Source: Loxodes magnus
Taxonomy: Eukaryota; Ciliophora; Karyorelictea; Loxodida; Loxodidae
Assembly: GCA_946699065.1 (NCBI GenBank)
Contig: CAMPDV010000311.1
Span: forward strand, 186,001 to 250,000
Length of the DNA: 64,000 nucleotides
Direction: 5' to 3'
Shown: positions 21,173 through 33,872 of the stretch, in pieces
Layout of the letters: every line of letters starts with the position of its first letter
Position numbering within the stretch: position 1 is the stretch's first letter
Made by a program: the position numbers and the translations under genes
The notes under the pieces: model-generated
What the model was told of the DNA's origin: nothing
Database searches by the model: none
What the model saw: only the letters and a program-made list of their open reading frames with translations

Positions 21173-21799
21173 ATGGCTTAAGAGAATAGATTAGAAGTGA
21201 TTTTAAAAGTTATTAATTAAGATATAGATTATTATCATTTAGATATATAGAAACTAATTACAACTAAATAGAAAACATACTTTATTAAAATTTCAGTCTG
21301 CAATATAAATTTATTAGGCTTCTTTTGCTTGCTATTTAGTATGAATTAGTTAACTTTTTAGAATACAATTTCAAAAGAATTTGATTTAGTAATATATAAA
21401 ATTAGAATAGAATTAATAGATAAGTAGATTTTCTTGCAATTGATGAGTAAATTATATAAATAATCAAAATTTAATTAATAGATAAATATCTTAAGGAATC
21501 TCTATTAGTATAAAGAAAATTTTATAAAAGATATTCATTTCATAGCTTAAAAGGACAAAAATGTAATAAATTCCGAAATAGCATTAAGATTAGAAGACAC
21601 TTATACGTTATTTTCACTTATAGCGATAAAGTGTATAAAAAACTTTAATTATTAATCCTTTTTTAAAATTTTAGATAAAGAAAATGAAGCTTTTATATCA
21701 TTACTTTGAAGTTATAAAATCTAAGCTTAAAATTTTACAAGAGAATCATATAAGATTAAAATTATTTTTTAACTATAAAATATTTCAACCTAAAACTGA
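21173..21799 (+). CDS. Candidate gene tract T3, left arm
   Basis: ATG at 21,173, possible TGA stop at 21,797-21,799, about 208 codons. Sequence features: MAQENRLEVILKVINQDIDY, YFIKISV, DLVIYKIRIELIDKQIF, SEIALRLEDTYTLFSLIAI. TAA/TAG are Gln; one internal TGA would be Trp. The right-arm copy (from 42,301, -) has a one-base deletion and a ~125-bp difference, so only one arm can encode the same product. Parts (F-IV-x-ISV..., IRI-EL-ID) resemble tract T4, suggesting related proteins, but this is by eye. No family recognised. Confidence 0.35.
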
Positions 21800-22354
21800 T
21801 TGTTACTATTAAATATCAGCAACATTACTTATCTTGATATTCTCCAATAAATTTTTATATTATGATATAAACCTCAAAGTATTTACTAAAGTTTAGTTAT
21901 AAATATTTAAGTTTTTTATTAATTTAAATTCATTTATATTTTACAGTCTATCTATTAGATTTAAAACTTCTATGCAATTATTTTTGGTTGCATTTGATAA
22001 TAGCAGCTTAATAAGCAGTATAGCAGATATCAGCTCTGAAAATTTTCATTGTTCTTTTATTTATCTCTTGCTTATCTCGTTTTTTATTTTGATATTTTAA
22101 TGATGCTAAACGTATTTTAAATATATTAGATTTAGATAATCTTCCCAATTTTATTTCCTTACATGTAATGTAACTCTTTCTTATACGAGTACTGTAAATA
22201 GCGGAGTATTTATTATGAAACATAACTTAATTTGAAGTACTAATTAGTTGTAATAAAATAGCCATATTTGCTTATTATTTATTCTTATATCATATTTTTT
22301 AATTCATTATAGCAATAAAATTAAATAAGACAGTTCAAGCAATATTTTTTAGTC
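21800..22354. other. AT-rich spacer
   Basis: Between T3 and Z4. The right-arm equivalent carries an extra ~170-bp segment (40,950-41,110). No gene recognised. Confidence 0.4.
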
Positions 22355-22712
22355 TATATTGACTTTACTCCGTTAGTTTTCTTTCCCCTCATTTTAGAGC
22401 AACTGGCCAAAGAAATGGAATTTACCTCCATTTCAAGAAGATATCTCCTATGCTGAGCCTGAAGCATTCAATTTATGCATAAGAATACCATCAAAGCTGA
22501 TAATTAATTTTAGCTAAGAGTTCAGAAAAAGATAATAAATGCATTCATACTGATAAAAAGCACTATGCCAAAAGTACGTGCTACACTTGCTATTATCAAA
22601 ATAAATAAGATAAAATAATCAAATGCAGCCATATGGATGGAGTAGTTTTTGCAAGAAACATATGGTACAATTGCTATTCAATAGTTCATAAAGCATATTA
22701 GAAAATAAAAAT
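22355..22712 (+). pseudogene. Zinc-module gene copy Z4, left arm (opposite orientation to the other copies)
   Basis: Encodes PEAFNLCIRIPSKLI, then after a one-base loss KCIHTDKKHYAKSTCYTCYY and KCSHMDGVVFARNIWYNCY, matching the two-module layout of Z2/Z5. The ATG of the right-arm copy (MPTLLGLFPF, 40,822) is replaced here by ATATTG. The frameshift before the first module is in both arms. The tga/tgg alternation between arms at the conserved N-W-P-K position fits TGA = Trp but is not proof in a pseudogene. Confidence 0.65.
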
Positions 22713-23442
22713 AAAGATAATTGAGGATATAGAAATTATTGCTTTTATAAATAAATATTCTTTAGTTTCTTAAAAGGAGAGCTTCATTTATAATCTTCTT
22801 AACTAAGCATCCTATTATTATACTCTTCTTTATTTTTACTATTTTTAATGGATTCAAAGTTGGGAAATAATAAACAAATAATTGGCTAAAAGTTTTAAAA
22901 ACTAATGAGTTAAAAGATTCCAAAATAGCACAAAGCATAATCAGAATTTCGTTTAAAGCATACAAATAAAAATTAAATTTATATTAAGTTATTTATTAAA
23001 AATAATCATAAATAAAAGAATAATTTTTAGTAGCTAAATTAAAACAAAGAGGCATAAAGCACTTTTGCTATATGATTTAAATTTATTGCGAAAATGGAAT
23101 CTATTATTAATGGAAAGTACTTAGTGAAATAGATATTGAAGCTAAATAAAATTAAAATTATTAAATAGGCTATCAGTAGCATCGAGATAAATTAAATTAA
23201 GATATACTTAAAAAATTAAAAAATTAAGATTTTCCTTATCTTGATATGAAGAATATCTTTTTATTACATTATTTTAATTTCTTTCTCGAGCTATAAAGGA
23301 TTAAGGCAAAAAATAATAAATGATAAAAAATAAAAATTTAATTATAAGCAAAAGATTAAAAAATGAAAGAAATTAAATTAAAATTAAAGGACATATTTTA
23401 GAAATATATCACATAAATTAAAAATTCCAAGTTTCTAAAATA
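22713..23442. other. AT-rich spacer
   Basis: No gene recognised. Mirrored at about 39,810-40,470. Confidence 0.4.
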
Positions 23443-23455
23443 AAAAATTATAGCT

Positions 23456-24389
23456 AATAATTAAAAAATGGAAGGATTCAAAAGAGGTTTCTACACACCT
23501 CCAAAAAGTTGGAGAGGAAACCTTAATCCAATCTTGGCCAGTCGTCTTTTTCTTAACCTTCTTCTTAATCTTAACAACTTGGAATTCAATCAGAATATGA
23601 CGAGCAGAAGAAATTTTAGAAAGCGACTCACGTAATAAATCCTACATCGTAGGAAAAGCCAAGAAAGTAGATGAAGTCTGCTCTTCACCAGGAGTTGTCA
23701 GAATTTAATCCTTCTGGCCAGATAAGCATGGAGTAGCTCATCAAAGTGGTGCTGAACCTCCAGGAGTGGTTAGGAAACTGAGGAAGGATAATGAGAAGCT
23801 TATGGAACAACTCATCCTAGCGGAAGGAATATAATCCAGACTTATGTTCTAAGAAAGAGAACTAAGCGCTTTCTGAAACATATCCTAAGACCCGATAAAC
23901 TAATCCTAAAATTAGCTTCAGAAACAAACTGATCTGAGTTACAGACTGGAAAAATTAGAAAAGAAGCTAGACGAACAAAGGGGAGATCCAATTTTGATTG
24001 AAGAGACCAACATGAAGACTAGGGTTAAACCACAAAAAGTAGTGAAGAATTGTTACTACTGCAATTCGACAAAACACATGTGAAGACGCTGCATGAAATT
24101 CCAAAATTTCAAGACATAGTATTGGAATAAATAAAGAAGAATACAAGCACAACAGAGGAAGAAAAAACAAATGAAATAGAGACAAATCAGAGAGAGATGA
24201 AACCTAAATGAATTAGGTTTCATCTACAAGAGAAAATCTGATTAGAAATGAAGATAGAATCGGAAATGACATGAAGAGGAAGAGAGACCTTTAAAACTTT
24301 ATTTTTAACATTGGAGCAACCTGGTGTCCAGCATGAAGAGATGAAAATCCTCGATAATTGCTAAACTTAATTTATCCTATTATTATTAC
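23456..24389 (+). mobile_element. Gag-like retroelement, subfamily II, left-arm copy with TSD
   Basis: 934-bp element flanked by a 13-bp repeat AAAAATTATAGCT (23,443-23,455 and 24,390-24,402). It starts with an A-run and ATG (23,468), ends in a short (TTA)n, and encodes SMEQLIKVVLNLQE, then after a one-base deletion VRKLRKDNEKLMEQL, a coiled coil, RLEKLEKKLDEQRGD and the knuckle CYYCNSTKHMWRRC (24,052-24,093), followed by ELGFIYKRKIWLEM. Gln is TAA/TAG; Trp in the knuckle and after it is TGA. Size and layout match subfamily I. The deletion at CAGGAGTGG is in both arms. Dead copy, but with an intact knuckle. Confidence 0.8.
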
Positions 24390-24402
24390 AAAAATTATAG
24401 CT

Positions 24403-25789
24403 CATCAGAATAAAATTGCATATTAAAACATAACAAATAAATAAAATGATTATGAAATAGCAATAGAATAAAAATAAATAATTTATTGTAGCTTTTTAAT
24501 TAAAATAGATCTTGTTATAATTTATAAAAAATTAAAAATTAAACTATTCTATTTAATAAAATATTCATAAAATGCTAGCTAAAAATTTAATTCATAAGAA
24601 TATAATAAAAAATGTAAAAGTTATTATTTATTTTATTGAATTTAAGGACTATTAACAAAAAATTTGAGAGTTTAATATCTCATATATTAGACAAATATGC
24701 TTTTTTGGTTTATTATTTAAATAAAAGAAAAAATAAAATAAAAGTTGAATAATTAGAAATAAAAATACTAAAGGAAGTATTTAAAAATTAGAAACTTTCT
24801 TAATTTAATTTCAGATAAAAATGTAAATTAAAAGGATCTTTAACATTAACTAAAATATAAGCTAAAAGATTTCTTCTTTATCCAAAATCTGACTCTTAAT
24901 TTGCTTTAACTTTATTTACAAATATTAGTTGCGAAATTTGCATAGCCAATTTTCTGAATATTTACTTTAGCATTAGAATAAAAAGAGCTATAGCTATACT
25001 TAGTAAATAATAATCTTTGTGAAATAATTTTAATATTCAAGTAAATTTTAGTAGGGTTGAGCATATAAAGCTAATAATAAGCATTAATGAGAAATTTATG
25101 AAATAGATTAAAAAGTTCATTGTTAGAAACATCTCAATACATAACTCTTTAACTTAGATTAAAGAGGTGAAAGGAACATAACTTTAAAAATTATTAATTT
25201 TCTTCCTTTAATTTATAAAATGTTTGCGCTATTTAGATATATGCATTTAAACTATTGATTTAAGTTTTAAAATATAATGAAGGTAATTATTGGATAGAAG
25301 AATAAAACTATTAAGTTTAATAAAAGAGCATCTCTTATTATATTAAATTCATTTATATATTAATATTAAAAAAATAAATAAGGATTTATATTTTTTGAGA
25401 GAAAGGATTTAGAAAAATTTCTATGATAGTAGAGCAATAGAATTAAATAAAGAATCCAAAGTTTAAAAATAAAAATTATTTTATAAGTTAATAATTCTTA
25501 ATTAGATCTAATCATCTCAGCATATCTCATTTCAAGTAAGACATTTAGATTACAAATTTTTAGAAAAATATAAAAGTTAAGAGAGTAGAAGAGCGCTTAA
25601 TAGAAAAAACTTAAAATGTATTGAAAGAATTCTGAAATATGTGCTTATAAAGCATATTATTATTTTATTAAGTATATAAAGAAATTTAAATTGATTTAGT
25701 GAAAACAATTATTAAAAATAGATAACTTTAGTATTTCTTGTCAATTAATTTAAAAAGAAAAACTAAAATATTTCACAACTTTATAAATC
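24403..25789. other. AT-rich stretch before T4
   Basis: No supported gene. From about 25,500 two frames are both readable (for example HLDYKFLEKYKS), so part of this may belong to T4. Mirrored at about 37,465-38,850. Confidence 0.4.
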
Positions 25790-26335
25790 AATATTGAGGA
25801 ATTTGATTCCAATAATTAACAATATTTAGAATATCAAATTTATAATAAAAGCAACTAAGAGATATTATTCTTTTTTTCTTTAAAAAATAATCTTAATGAA
25901 GTAGATGTTGATTTAGATTATAACCAAAATATCAATGATTTAATTATTTTAATGAAACATTAATTTGTTTAAATCTCAGTTGGATAATGGAATAGCCTTA
26001 TTAATACTCTTATATTTAGAAATAAATAAATCATCTATATAGATATTTTAGTTTTTTTAATTAGATTCTAGATGAGAATGGTAGATTTAAGTATTGAATA
26101 AACCATTTATGAATACTTAAACTAAATTAGAAAAAAATAAGCATTGTTAGTGATAATGTATATTATTTATGCTAAGTATAACAAATAAAAATAGCAAATC
26201 CTCTAATAATTTCTTATAATTAAATTCATTATTTTCTTATTTTATCTTTATTACTCAAGTAATAAAACTTATTAAGATAAAATCTTCTAAATTTAAGTTG
26301 AATGACAAAGAAAAACTTGAGATAAAGGAAAATAA
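25790..26335 (+). CDS. Candidate gene tract T4, left arm
   Basis: About 180 codons with a strong first-position G bias (about 24/9/11). It reads NIEEFDSNNQQYLEYQIY, NLNEVDVDLDYNQNINDL, ISVGQWNSLINTLIF, RMVDLSIEQTIYEYLN and KQALLVIMYIIYAKYNK. Gln codons are TAA/TAG. No TGA until the 3' end, where the left arm has GAATGACAA and the right arm GAATAACAA. No indels between arms. The boundaries are not known and introns are possible. It lies on the same strand as T1-T3, so the arm may hold one large element or a multi-exon gene. No family recognised. Confidence 0.4.
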
Positions 26336-28990
26336 TATTTTTAAAAAGGCAAATAATTACTAACTATGTAGAACTTAACTTAATAAACTATAAACATTTC
26401 TCAACTTTATATATTGTTAGTTATAATATTACATGAAACTGTAAACTTAGGATCTTTTATTTAGACCAAGTCAGAAGAATTGATTGCTAAGAGTAAATAT
26501 CGAATAAAAATAACTTAAGCATAATTTATTTTTTGATGAAACTAAGAGATTTTACTAGAAGTAGCAGAAGTCTTTTGAATAAAATAATCAACTTATTTAT
26601 TGGTTACATAAAGGATTATTTAAAAGGAATCAGAAGTCTTTTAGCCAAATTTTTTATCAAATCTAAAAAACATATACAAGGTCTAATTTACACTAAGATT
26701 CTAAAATCTTAAAGAGAATAATTATAAAATATAGCTAAATTAGCAATAATAATCAGTTAAATGGAAGCTTACTTTAATATATTCTTAACTAATTAATTAT
26801 TTAATAACAGTAAGTAGAAGTGAAAAATACGCAAAATTAAATAAAGAAGCGTTTAATATACTATATATCTTAAATACAAATCATTATTTAAATTCAGATG
26901 CTTAATAGGAATTTATCTAACTTAACTTTATGAAGCAAAAGCTTAGATAATTAATATGTGCTTATATTTATTAGCAACTTCTAGAAAATACTTTAATCAA
27001 ATTATTCTGATTTAAGATAAAAATTTATTTACATGATCATATACAACTTTTAGAAATGTGTAAGATAAATAACTTCGTCGCTTTCTGATTTATCATATAA
27101 AACTTTTTTAGAAATTAGCTAGATTTTCGTGAAATAATAACAAGTAGTTGGTAGTATATTCCAAATATTCTAATTTCTTTACAGATTGAAAATGAAAATT
27201 TGTTTAATATCCTTAATAAATGGAGCAAGCTTACCTATTAAGAAAAGCTTAAGTATTTAAATTTAATTAAAAGACAAATTATCAATAAAAAATAAAGGTT
27301 CAATCTATTTGTATAAGTTTAGTTAAGAACATGTTCATTAAATTATAGCAGACCATTATAGTAACAAAGTATCTTTTAAATTTCTAAAAACCTATTAAAA
27401 AGGCTTTAATATAAAATTTGATGCCAATTTGCAGTTAAACTATTTCCATTTTACTTTTTTTGAGGATTCTAAAATAATTTTAAAACTTTGTATGATTTAA
27501 AAGATAAAATATCAGACTAAAATATAGATAATAAAGAATAAATAAATATAGACAAATCATTTATTTCCAAACTTAACTTAGTAAAGATCAAGTGACTTAT
27601 TATATTGTTTAGTAGTATTAAATATCAAAACTCTCCTTGCTTTAATTTATACAATAATGAGCTTATTATAATAGATTGTTGAGTAAATTTAAATTATTAT
27701 TTAGTATGATTATATAATTATCTGAGCTTAGTAGTAAAATGAACTTTATTTTATTCAAAATAGAAATATAACAAATATCGCATAAAGAAAATAAATCATA
27801 AAATACCTTTTAAGCTATTATTATTTAATTAATTGTCTCTAATTCATTCTCAAATAAATGTATTTTTCTTAGTCTATTCAATGTGCAATATTTCAGACTG
27901 TTTTGAGTATTTTTTCTCATTATTATTGATTTTACTCTTTATCAAGGGAGTCATATATAATAGTGATTAAATTCTAATATTTAGCTCTTTGAAATAAATG
28001 TAAAATACCTTTTAAGATATATTCTAACTAAATAATCATAATATTTACTAACTAATAAAAATTAAACTTCGAGTAACCTTTACTCAAAAATAATAAAAGT
28101 TGAACAAGCAAAGTAAAATTTAAAATGCAAATCAACTTTAATAAAATCTCTAGTTATATTATAACTATTTTAAATAATTATAAACTTAATAGAGTTATCT
28201 CATTGGCAAACTTCAATTAGTTAAGATTAAAATTTTCTTATAACTTAATATTTATTAAGATAATTGGCAGCAAACTTTATATTCATAAGTAATCAAATTA
28301 AAAGATTTAAACATTTTAGAATTTTTTTTAACCCTCAGGAGACTTAGTTTCCAAATTTATTTAAAGAAATTATTTGGATCTTAAATAATATAAATTTGGT
28401 TTTATTTTCGTTTGTACTTAAGAGTAAATGATAATGGTAAGTATCTTATTAATAGATAAAATTTTTAATTATCTTTATCTACTTATTTCTACTTTGGTTA
28501 TATTTATAAAGTTTTTTATCTTTGCATTTCTAAGGTTTTTCAACTAAATAAGCAATAGATAAATATCAGACTTTTTAACATGGAAAATGCTTTCAAAATT
28601 TAAATGCTTTAGTCGCCGATTCTAAAGAAATATTTGCAAACATAAATAATATATTTAAAACTCCCAAAATACAATTTTATTTTATTTAAAGAAAAAACTC
28701 TTTAGAATCTAACTGACTTTAATCTCTTCTTTCAATTTTTAATTTCATTTTATAAAATGGCTGCTAAATCTTCTTTATAGAAATTGAAATAAATAATTAA
28801 TTTAAAATTCCTCATACTATCTATTTCTTTCTTGTTAAAATATCGATGCTACTAATATTTAGATAAGCTTTATTTTTTTTAATTTGAACTGAAAGTTTGA
28901 TAGTTAGAAATTAATAATTTATTCTTCGTTATCTTTTAGTTTTTTAGAGATAATAAAAAAAATTAAGCAAAATATGAGTCTTAAAAACAA
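26336..28990. other. AT-rich stretch, possibly further coding tracts
   Basis: About 2.6 kb, mirrored at 34,263-36,918. Some frames on the + strand near 27.2-27.7 kb read plausibly (ISKLNLVKIK), but the signal is too weak to call. From about 28,600 this is the Z5 downstream flank, a paralogue of 10,530-10,924. Confidence 0.35.
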
Positions 28991-29380
28991 TCAGGCTTTT
29001 ACTTGCTTCATATTCTATCTTTTTTTGAATGCCTTGTATGCTGATGAATAGCAACTGCAGCACATTCCTCTTGAAAAAACTGTCTTATCAGTGTGACCAC
29101 ATGTAATTACTTTTTCCATTTTGTTTTTTTAATAGTAGCAGGTTGAGCACATTCCTTTCGCATAGTGCTTTTTATCTTTATGAGCACACTTTGTTATTCT
29201 TTTCGAAATTCTGAGCTAAAATGGTACTTTGCCAGATGAATTTTAGGCAATTAAATTACCTAAATTAAATTATTCGGGTTCTCGAGGATTGAGCAATGAA
29301 TCGAGAGGAGGGAGTTCTCTGCTTTGAGGCCAGGGACTGGAAAAAGATGGAAATGGAAAGTATCCGAGCAAAGTAGGCAT
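28991..29380 (-). CDS. Tandem zinc-module protein Z5, 129 aa, left arm
   Basis: Complete 130-codon frame (ATG 29,378-29,380; TGA 28,991-28,993), mirror of 33,873-34,262. Starts MPTLLGYFPFPSFSS. Modules: KCAHKDKKHYAKGMCSTCYY and TCGHTDKTVFSRGMCCSCY. Same length as Z2 with no indel, although by eye their sequences differ at roughly one base in eight. Lies close to the palindrome centre, at the inner edge of the near-identical zone. Upstream TTTTACAGGGT directly before ATG is shared with Z2. Confidence 0.8.
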
Positions 29381-31939
29381 ACCCTGTAAAACATTAATTT
29401 GACTATCTTTCTTCATTTCAGTAATTATAATAAATAATTATGACTTGCTTAAATAAGCATTATATCAATTAAACTAACAATTAAACAAAACTTTATTTAA
29501 TTAAGAAATATTAAAATGAATTATAATAAATTAGTCTCATACTTTAGATACCTTTTATTAAGTATGCATTTGTTATAATTAACTTAAGCTATTGATATAG
29601 AGTTATTGAAATTTTTTAAAATTCCTTTAATGCTTTTATTCAAATATTGTCTTATTTATAATTTTAAATTATTTTTTTTAATTGTTTGCTAAATACTCAG
29701 TCTTATTAAATCAATAGATAACTTATTTATAACTTTTTTTATTCTTTATTTAAGCCTGAATTTTTTTTCGTAATGCTGATTCCAATTTAAAAATTAAATC
29801 ATAATGATAACGAGATCTTTTATAGTTCCTTCCATAATAATTTAAATAAATACTATCTAGCCTGAATAAATTTCGTAGATATTAAAAAATTTGGTTTATT
29901 TATAAAGAAATAAATTAGTTTAAGTGAACATTTCTTAATTAAATTTAATGCATTTATATATTTATTAAAATTTAATTTCTTTTTATGTATTGATTCTTTG
30001 AATTTGTGCTTTCTAAGTTGATTCTTCTAAACAGAAATAAATTAACTCTTAAAAAATACCTAAAAACTTAAATTAAAATATATCATTCCAATTTTAAGAT
30101 AATTGGTAAAAACTTTTCTTAAATTCTTTGTCATTTTCGATTTTGCTGATAAGTTTCTCATTTCTCTTAAAAAAAGTTAAATAAGTTTGACTTTACCATT
30201 TCTATTTTAAGATCTTGAAATGCATATCGCATTTAATTATTCTTATTTAAATTACAGTTTTAATATCACAAAAATTTAAAGTTCTTTCATTATTATTTAG
30301 AGCTGTATTATTATTTCTTTTCTACCTAGAATTTTTAATAAATATTGTCTATTAAGTATCTTTATTTTATAATTTTAATTACATCTTTTATTCATTTATT
30401 TTCTGTGCTTTAACCAAAAAAGTTGTATTTATGGGTTTTTCTGATTTATAGCAATCCTTTGCGTGATATGATTTTTTTTCTTCGACAATCTAACAAAAAA
30501 ATTTAAATTTTTTATTTAAATTTATAAGTAACTTATACTTATATAATTTTTTATAAGTTTCAAGCATTTTTACCTAACATTTCTCAGCGAGTTTATTGAG
30601 TAAAATGATTATTTAGTTTTTCTCTTTTTGGTGTTCTATCATAATAAATTTATAACCAATTTTGCTCATTTTCTTTTATGATTTTTAGACTATGCATTTC
30701 TTGGTAAAAAATTAATTTTTAATTAAAACAAATTATTTACTATATTTTTATTATAAATTTGTGCTTAAATTTTGTTTATTATATAACTTTGGAAAATAAT
30801 GCTTATGATAACTCTTTTTAAGAATTATTGTATGTATTAAATGAAAACACATTAAATTTAAAAAAGTAAATTAAATTTAGTTTAGAGGATTTTATAATTC
30901 TTCATATATCTATTAAAAATACTCTCGATTATATATTACTCAATGAATTTTAACTAAGGTTTTTAATTAATTCTTTTATTAAGAAAAAAAGGAATCATTT
31001 ATTTAAAGATTTACATCTAAAAATATCATAACTTTTCATATAATGCTTGTAGGATTTGATTAAGAATATTGATTTAGATATAAACAGTTAAACATAAAAG
31101 ATAATATAAAAATTAAATTTTATTGCAAGTTATATAATCATTATCTATTTTATTATATCTACGCTATAATTCAAATATTTCAAGAAGTTTATTTCTTCAG
31201 ATGTTTTTGTCAAGATCTCTTAAAATTATACGAATTTTACTAAATAAGCTAATAAACTCTAATATTATAAACAAATAATTATATTTATTTAAGTTTTGTT
31301 TAGTTTCTAATTTTTAAGCCTTATAAATTTTTAATTTAAAGCACTAAGTTTATTTTATTAATAATGATATACAAGGATTTTTCTTATCTACTTTAAAAAG
31401 ATTTAAATTTAAATTTTTAGTAGTGAAATAATAATTTCTAGTTAAAGCTATTGTAATTAAATAGATCAGCTATAAATAATTTATATAAGTATAGCTTATA
31501 AAATAAACTAGATTTGTTGATAAATGATTCTAAAATAGATATAGTCCTTATACACTAAGCTATCTTTATTACTATATTGGAGTTATTTATAACTGATATA
31601 TTCATTGCTATTACTTTTACTAGAATTTATTATTTCCCTTCTAAATCACTTTATATATACATCTTTCTAAGGTTTATAAGAAATTCCTCTTTATATTATT
31701 ATTAATGGCTTAAGCTTCATGCTTTAAATCATTAGTTAATAAGACTTAAAAATTTAAACCTAAACGAAACTTAAATAAATATAACTGTTTATGATTCTAG
31801 ATTTTATAAGCTTATTAGGTTAGCTTCGTCTAATTTTAGAGATTTTAGCAGCTTAAAAATAAATAAGAAAGACATTTGAGTAAACAAACTATTAAAATAC
31901 TTGAATTATAAGTTGATATACAATAAAAAAATGGTTATA
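29381..31939. other. Inner, diverged part of the palindrome (left side)
   Basis: From about 29,700 the match to the right arm falls from near identity to blocks of roughly 65-75% similarity with indels. A short segment at 31,540-31,620 is an inverted paralogue of 11,830-11,920. No gene supported. Confidence 0.5.
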
Positions 31940-32270
31940 TAAATAAATAAATTTGATTATAGAGCGCGTAGCTCTTTAAAAAAAATGTTTCATACTGACA
32001 AGAATGTTTGTTACTGATAAAATTATCAGATACTGATAAACCTTGTTCAATACTGGTATAATTATTCAGTAGTGATAAAAATGTTCAATACTGATATAAT
32101 TTAAGAATACTCGTAATCTTTTCTACTTGTTGGAGGTCCAAGGATATGGCAGGATTGTGTCTCATTGCATCACCAAAGCAGAGGAAGACATAAAGTCGAT
32201 TATGGGTACTTCCCCAACCTCTGATGAAGATGACCTTGCTGTTCACCTTCGAACAACTATGGTGGTTTTA
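31940..32270 (-). mobile_element. SINE-like element, short E4 relative in palindrome centre
   Basis: Minus-strand element with the 19-bp repeat array, one body unit (TCATCAGAGGTTGGGGAAGT...CTTCCTCTGCTTTGGTGATG) and a 3' end in which the hairpin core has collapsed to AGAGCTACGCGCTCTATAATC plus (TTTA)n. Because only the right side of the centre carries it, it inserted after the palindrome formed or was lost from the left. Confidence 0.6.
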
Positions 32271-33872
32271 AAAAATAGATATAATAATAGTTTAAGAATT
32301 GGATATAATGCTAAGTTTTTAAATAGGTAGCAATAAACTTAGTTTAATATTATATTTTATTCTAAGTCTTCAAAGTTTATATTTAAATCCATTTTCTTAA
32401 TGAAGTTCATGCAAGCATTATCATAAGCTTTAGTTAACTTTAGAGAGATCAATCTTTTCAAAAATGTGTCATTCTTAAATTATTTTCATTTTATATTAAA
32501 ACTCACGCATTATCTTTTAATGCATCAAGCATCTAAATAGAGTTATTTACGAAATTTATAAATAGTCATATAAGCAATAATTAGATTTGGGAAAGTAAAG
32601 TTCTTAAAGTTATAAAAAGAAAAGAGCAAAACTTTATAAATCTGCTATAAATGATAAGAAAGGAAAAAGCTATGCTTACTCAATAAATATGCTTACTTTT
32701 GTTAGGTAAAACAATTGCAACTTATAAAAGTTTATATAAGTATAAATTATTTATAAGTTTAAATAAGTAAATAAAAAACTTTATATTCAACTGTTCAATA
32801 GAAAGAAGCTTTATCATGTTGAGTGTAGCTATGGAAATAAACACTAATTAATTCTAATTTTAATTCAAAGTACGTAAAAAATTAAAAAATTAGATAAATT
32901 ATAAAGAAAGAAAATTAGAAGATAATAATAATTTTTAGTATGAAATTATAAGGAATAACTATAAAACACTAAAGCAATAATGAAAAAACTCAAAATTTTT
33001 GTTAGAAAAGTGTTCTTTAATGAATAATAATTAATATTATAAATATTTGCAAGATAGGAAAATAATAAAAAAGGCAGAGTCAAGCCTTTTCTTTTTAAAG
33101 ATGAAGAGAAACTTATCAACAACAATAAACATTTGAAAGAATTCAAAGTATTTAATACTTATCTTAAAATCAGAAGGAAATACTTTAATTAAATTTTGGA
33201 TAATTTTAAAAGCTAATTTATTTTAAGTTTAGAAGAAGCAACTTAGATGGCTCAAATCCAAAAATAAGTTTATCAACTAGAAATTAATTTTTATTATCTA
33301 TATAATTTTATTTAATTAATATATTTTCACCTAAACAGATTTATTTCTTTATAAAAAATCTAATTATATAATATCTACAAAATTTGTTTAGGTCGCCTTA
33401 TTTATTTAAAATTAATTATGAAAAATCGATAAAAATTTTTATATTTATAGTGGTTTAACTTTTAGATTAGAGCCACCTCTACGAATAAAAGAATTCAGAT
33501 TTAAATAAAAAAGCTAGAAATAAGTTATTTAATGATTTAGCAAGACTGAGCAATTATTATGCAATAAATATTTGAATTTATAAATAAGACAATATTTGAA
33601 TAAAAGCATTAAAGGAATTTTAAAAAATTTCAATAACTCTATATCAATAGCTCTATATCAACAGCTTAAGTTAATTATAACAAATGCATACTTAATAAAA
33701 GGTATCTAAAGTATGAGACTAATTTATTATAATTCATTTTAATATTTCTTAATTAAATAAAGTTTTGTTTAATTGTTAGTTTAATTGATATAATGCTTAT
33801 TTAAGCAAGTCATAATTATTTATTATAATTACTGAAATGAAGAAAGATAGTCAAATTAATGTTTTACAGGGT
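32271..33872. other. Inner, diverged part of the palindrome (right side)
   Basis: Diverged mirror of 29,381-31,000, with shared blocks such as TTTACTTATTTAAACTTATA-like sequence (near 32,760) and GATAAGTTTCTC (near 33,110). A 14-bp duplication (CTCTATATCAAYAG) occurs near 33,645. No gene supported. Confidence 0.5.

Larger units (their letters stand above)
5122..31625 (+). repeat. Left arm of giant inverted repeat
   Basis: The sequence from 5,122 inward reappears as reverse complement ending at about 57,492. Paired positions sum to about 62,614 at the outer end, 63,486 after the left-only element A, about 63,480 through 8.7-20 kb, and 63,250 at 24-29 kb. Examples: 10,925-11,314 with 52,168-52,557, and 28,991-29,380 with 33,873-34,262. 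Most of the arm looks >95% identical by eye. Between about 29.7 and 31.6 kb similarity to the other arm drops to roughly two thirds but can still be followed in blocks (for example 30,120-30,240 with 33,000-33,130, and 30,510-30,600 with 32,700-32,790). The outer end coincides with the target site of element C. Confidence 0.9.

Noticed and set aside
23967..24185. Minus-strand ORF (MSLFHLFFLPLL) and its mirror at 39,068-39,283
   Set aside because: Antisense of the Gag-like knuckle region. Hydrophobic because the sense strand is A-rich.
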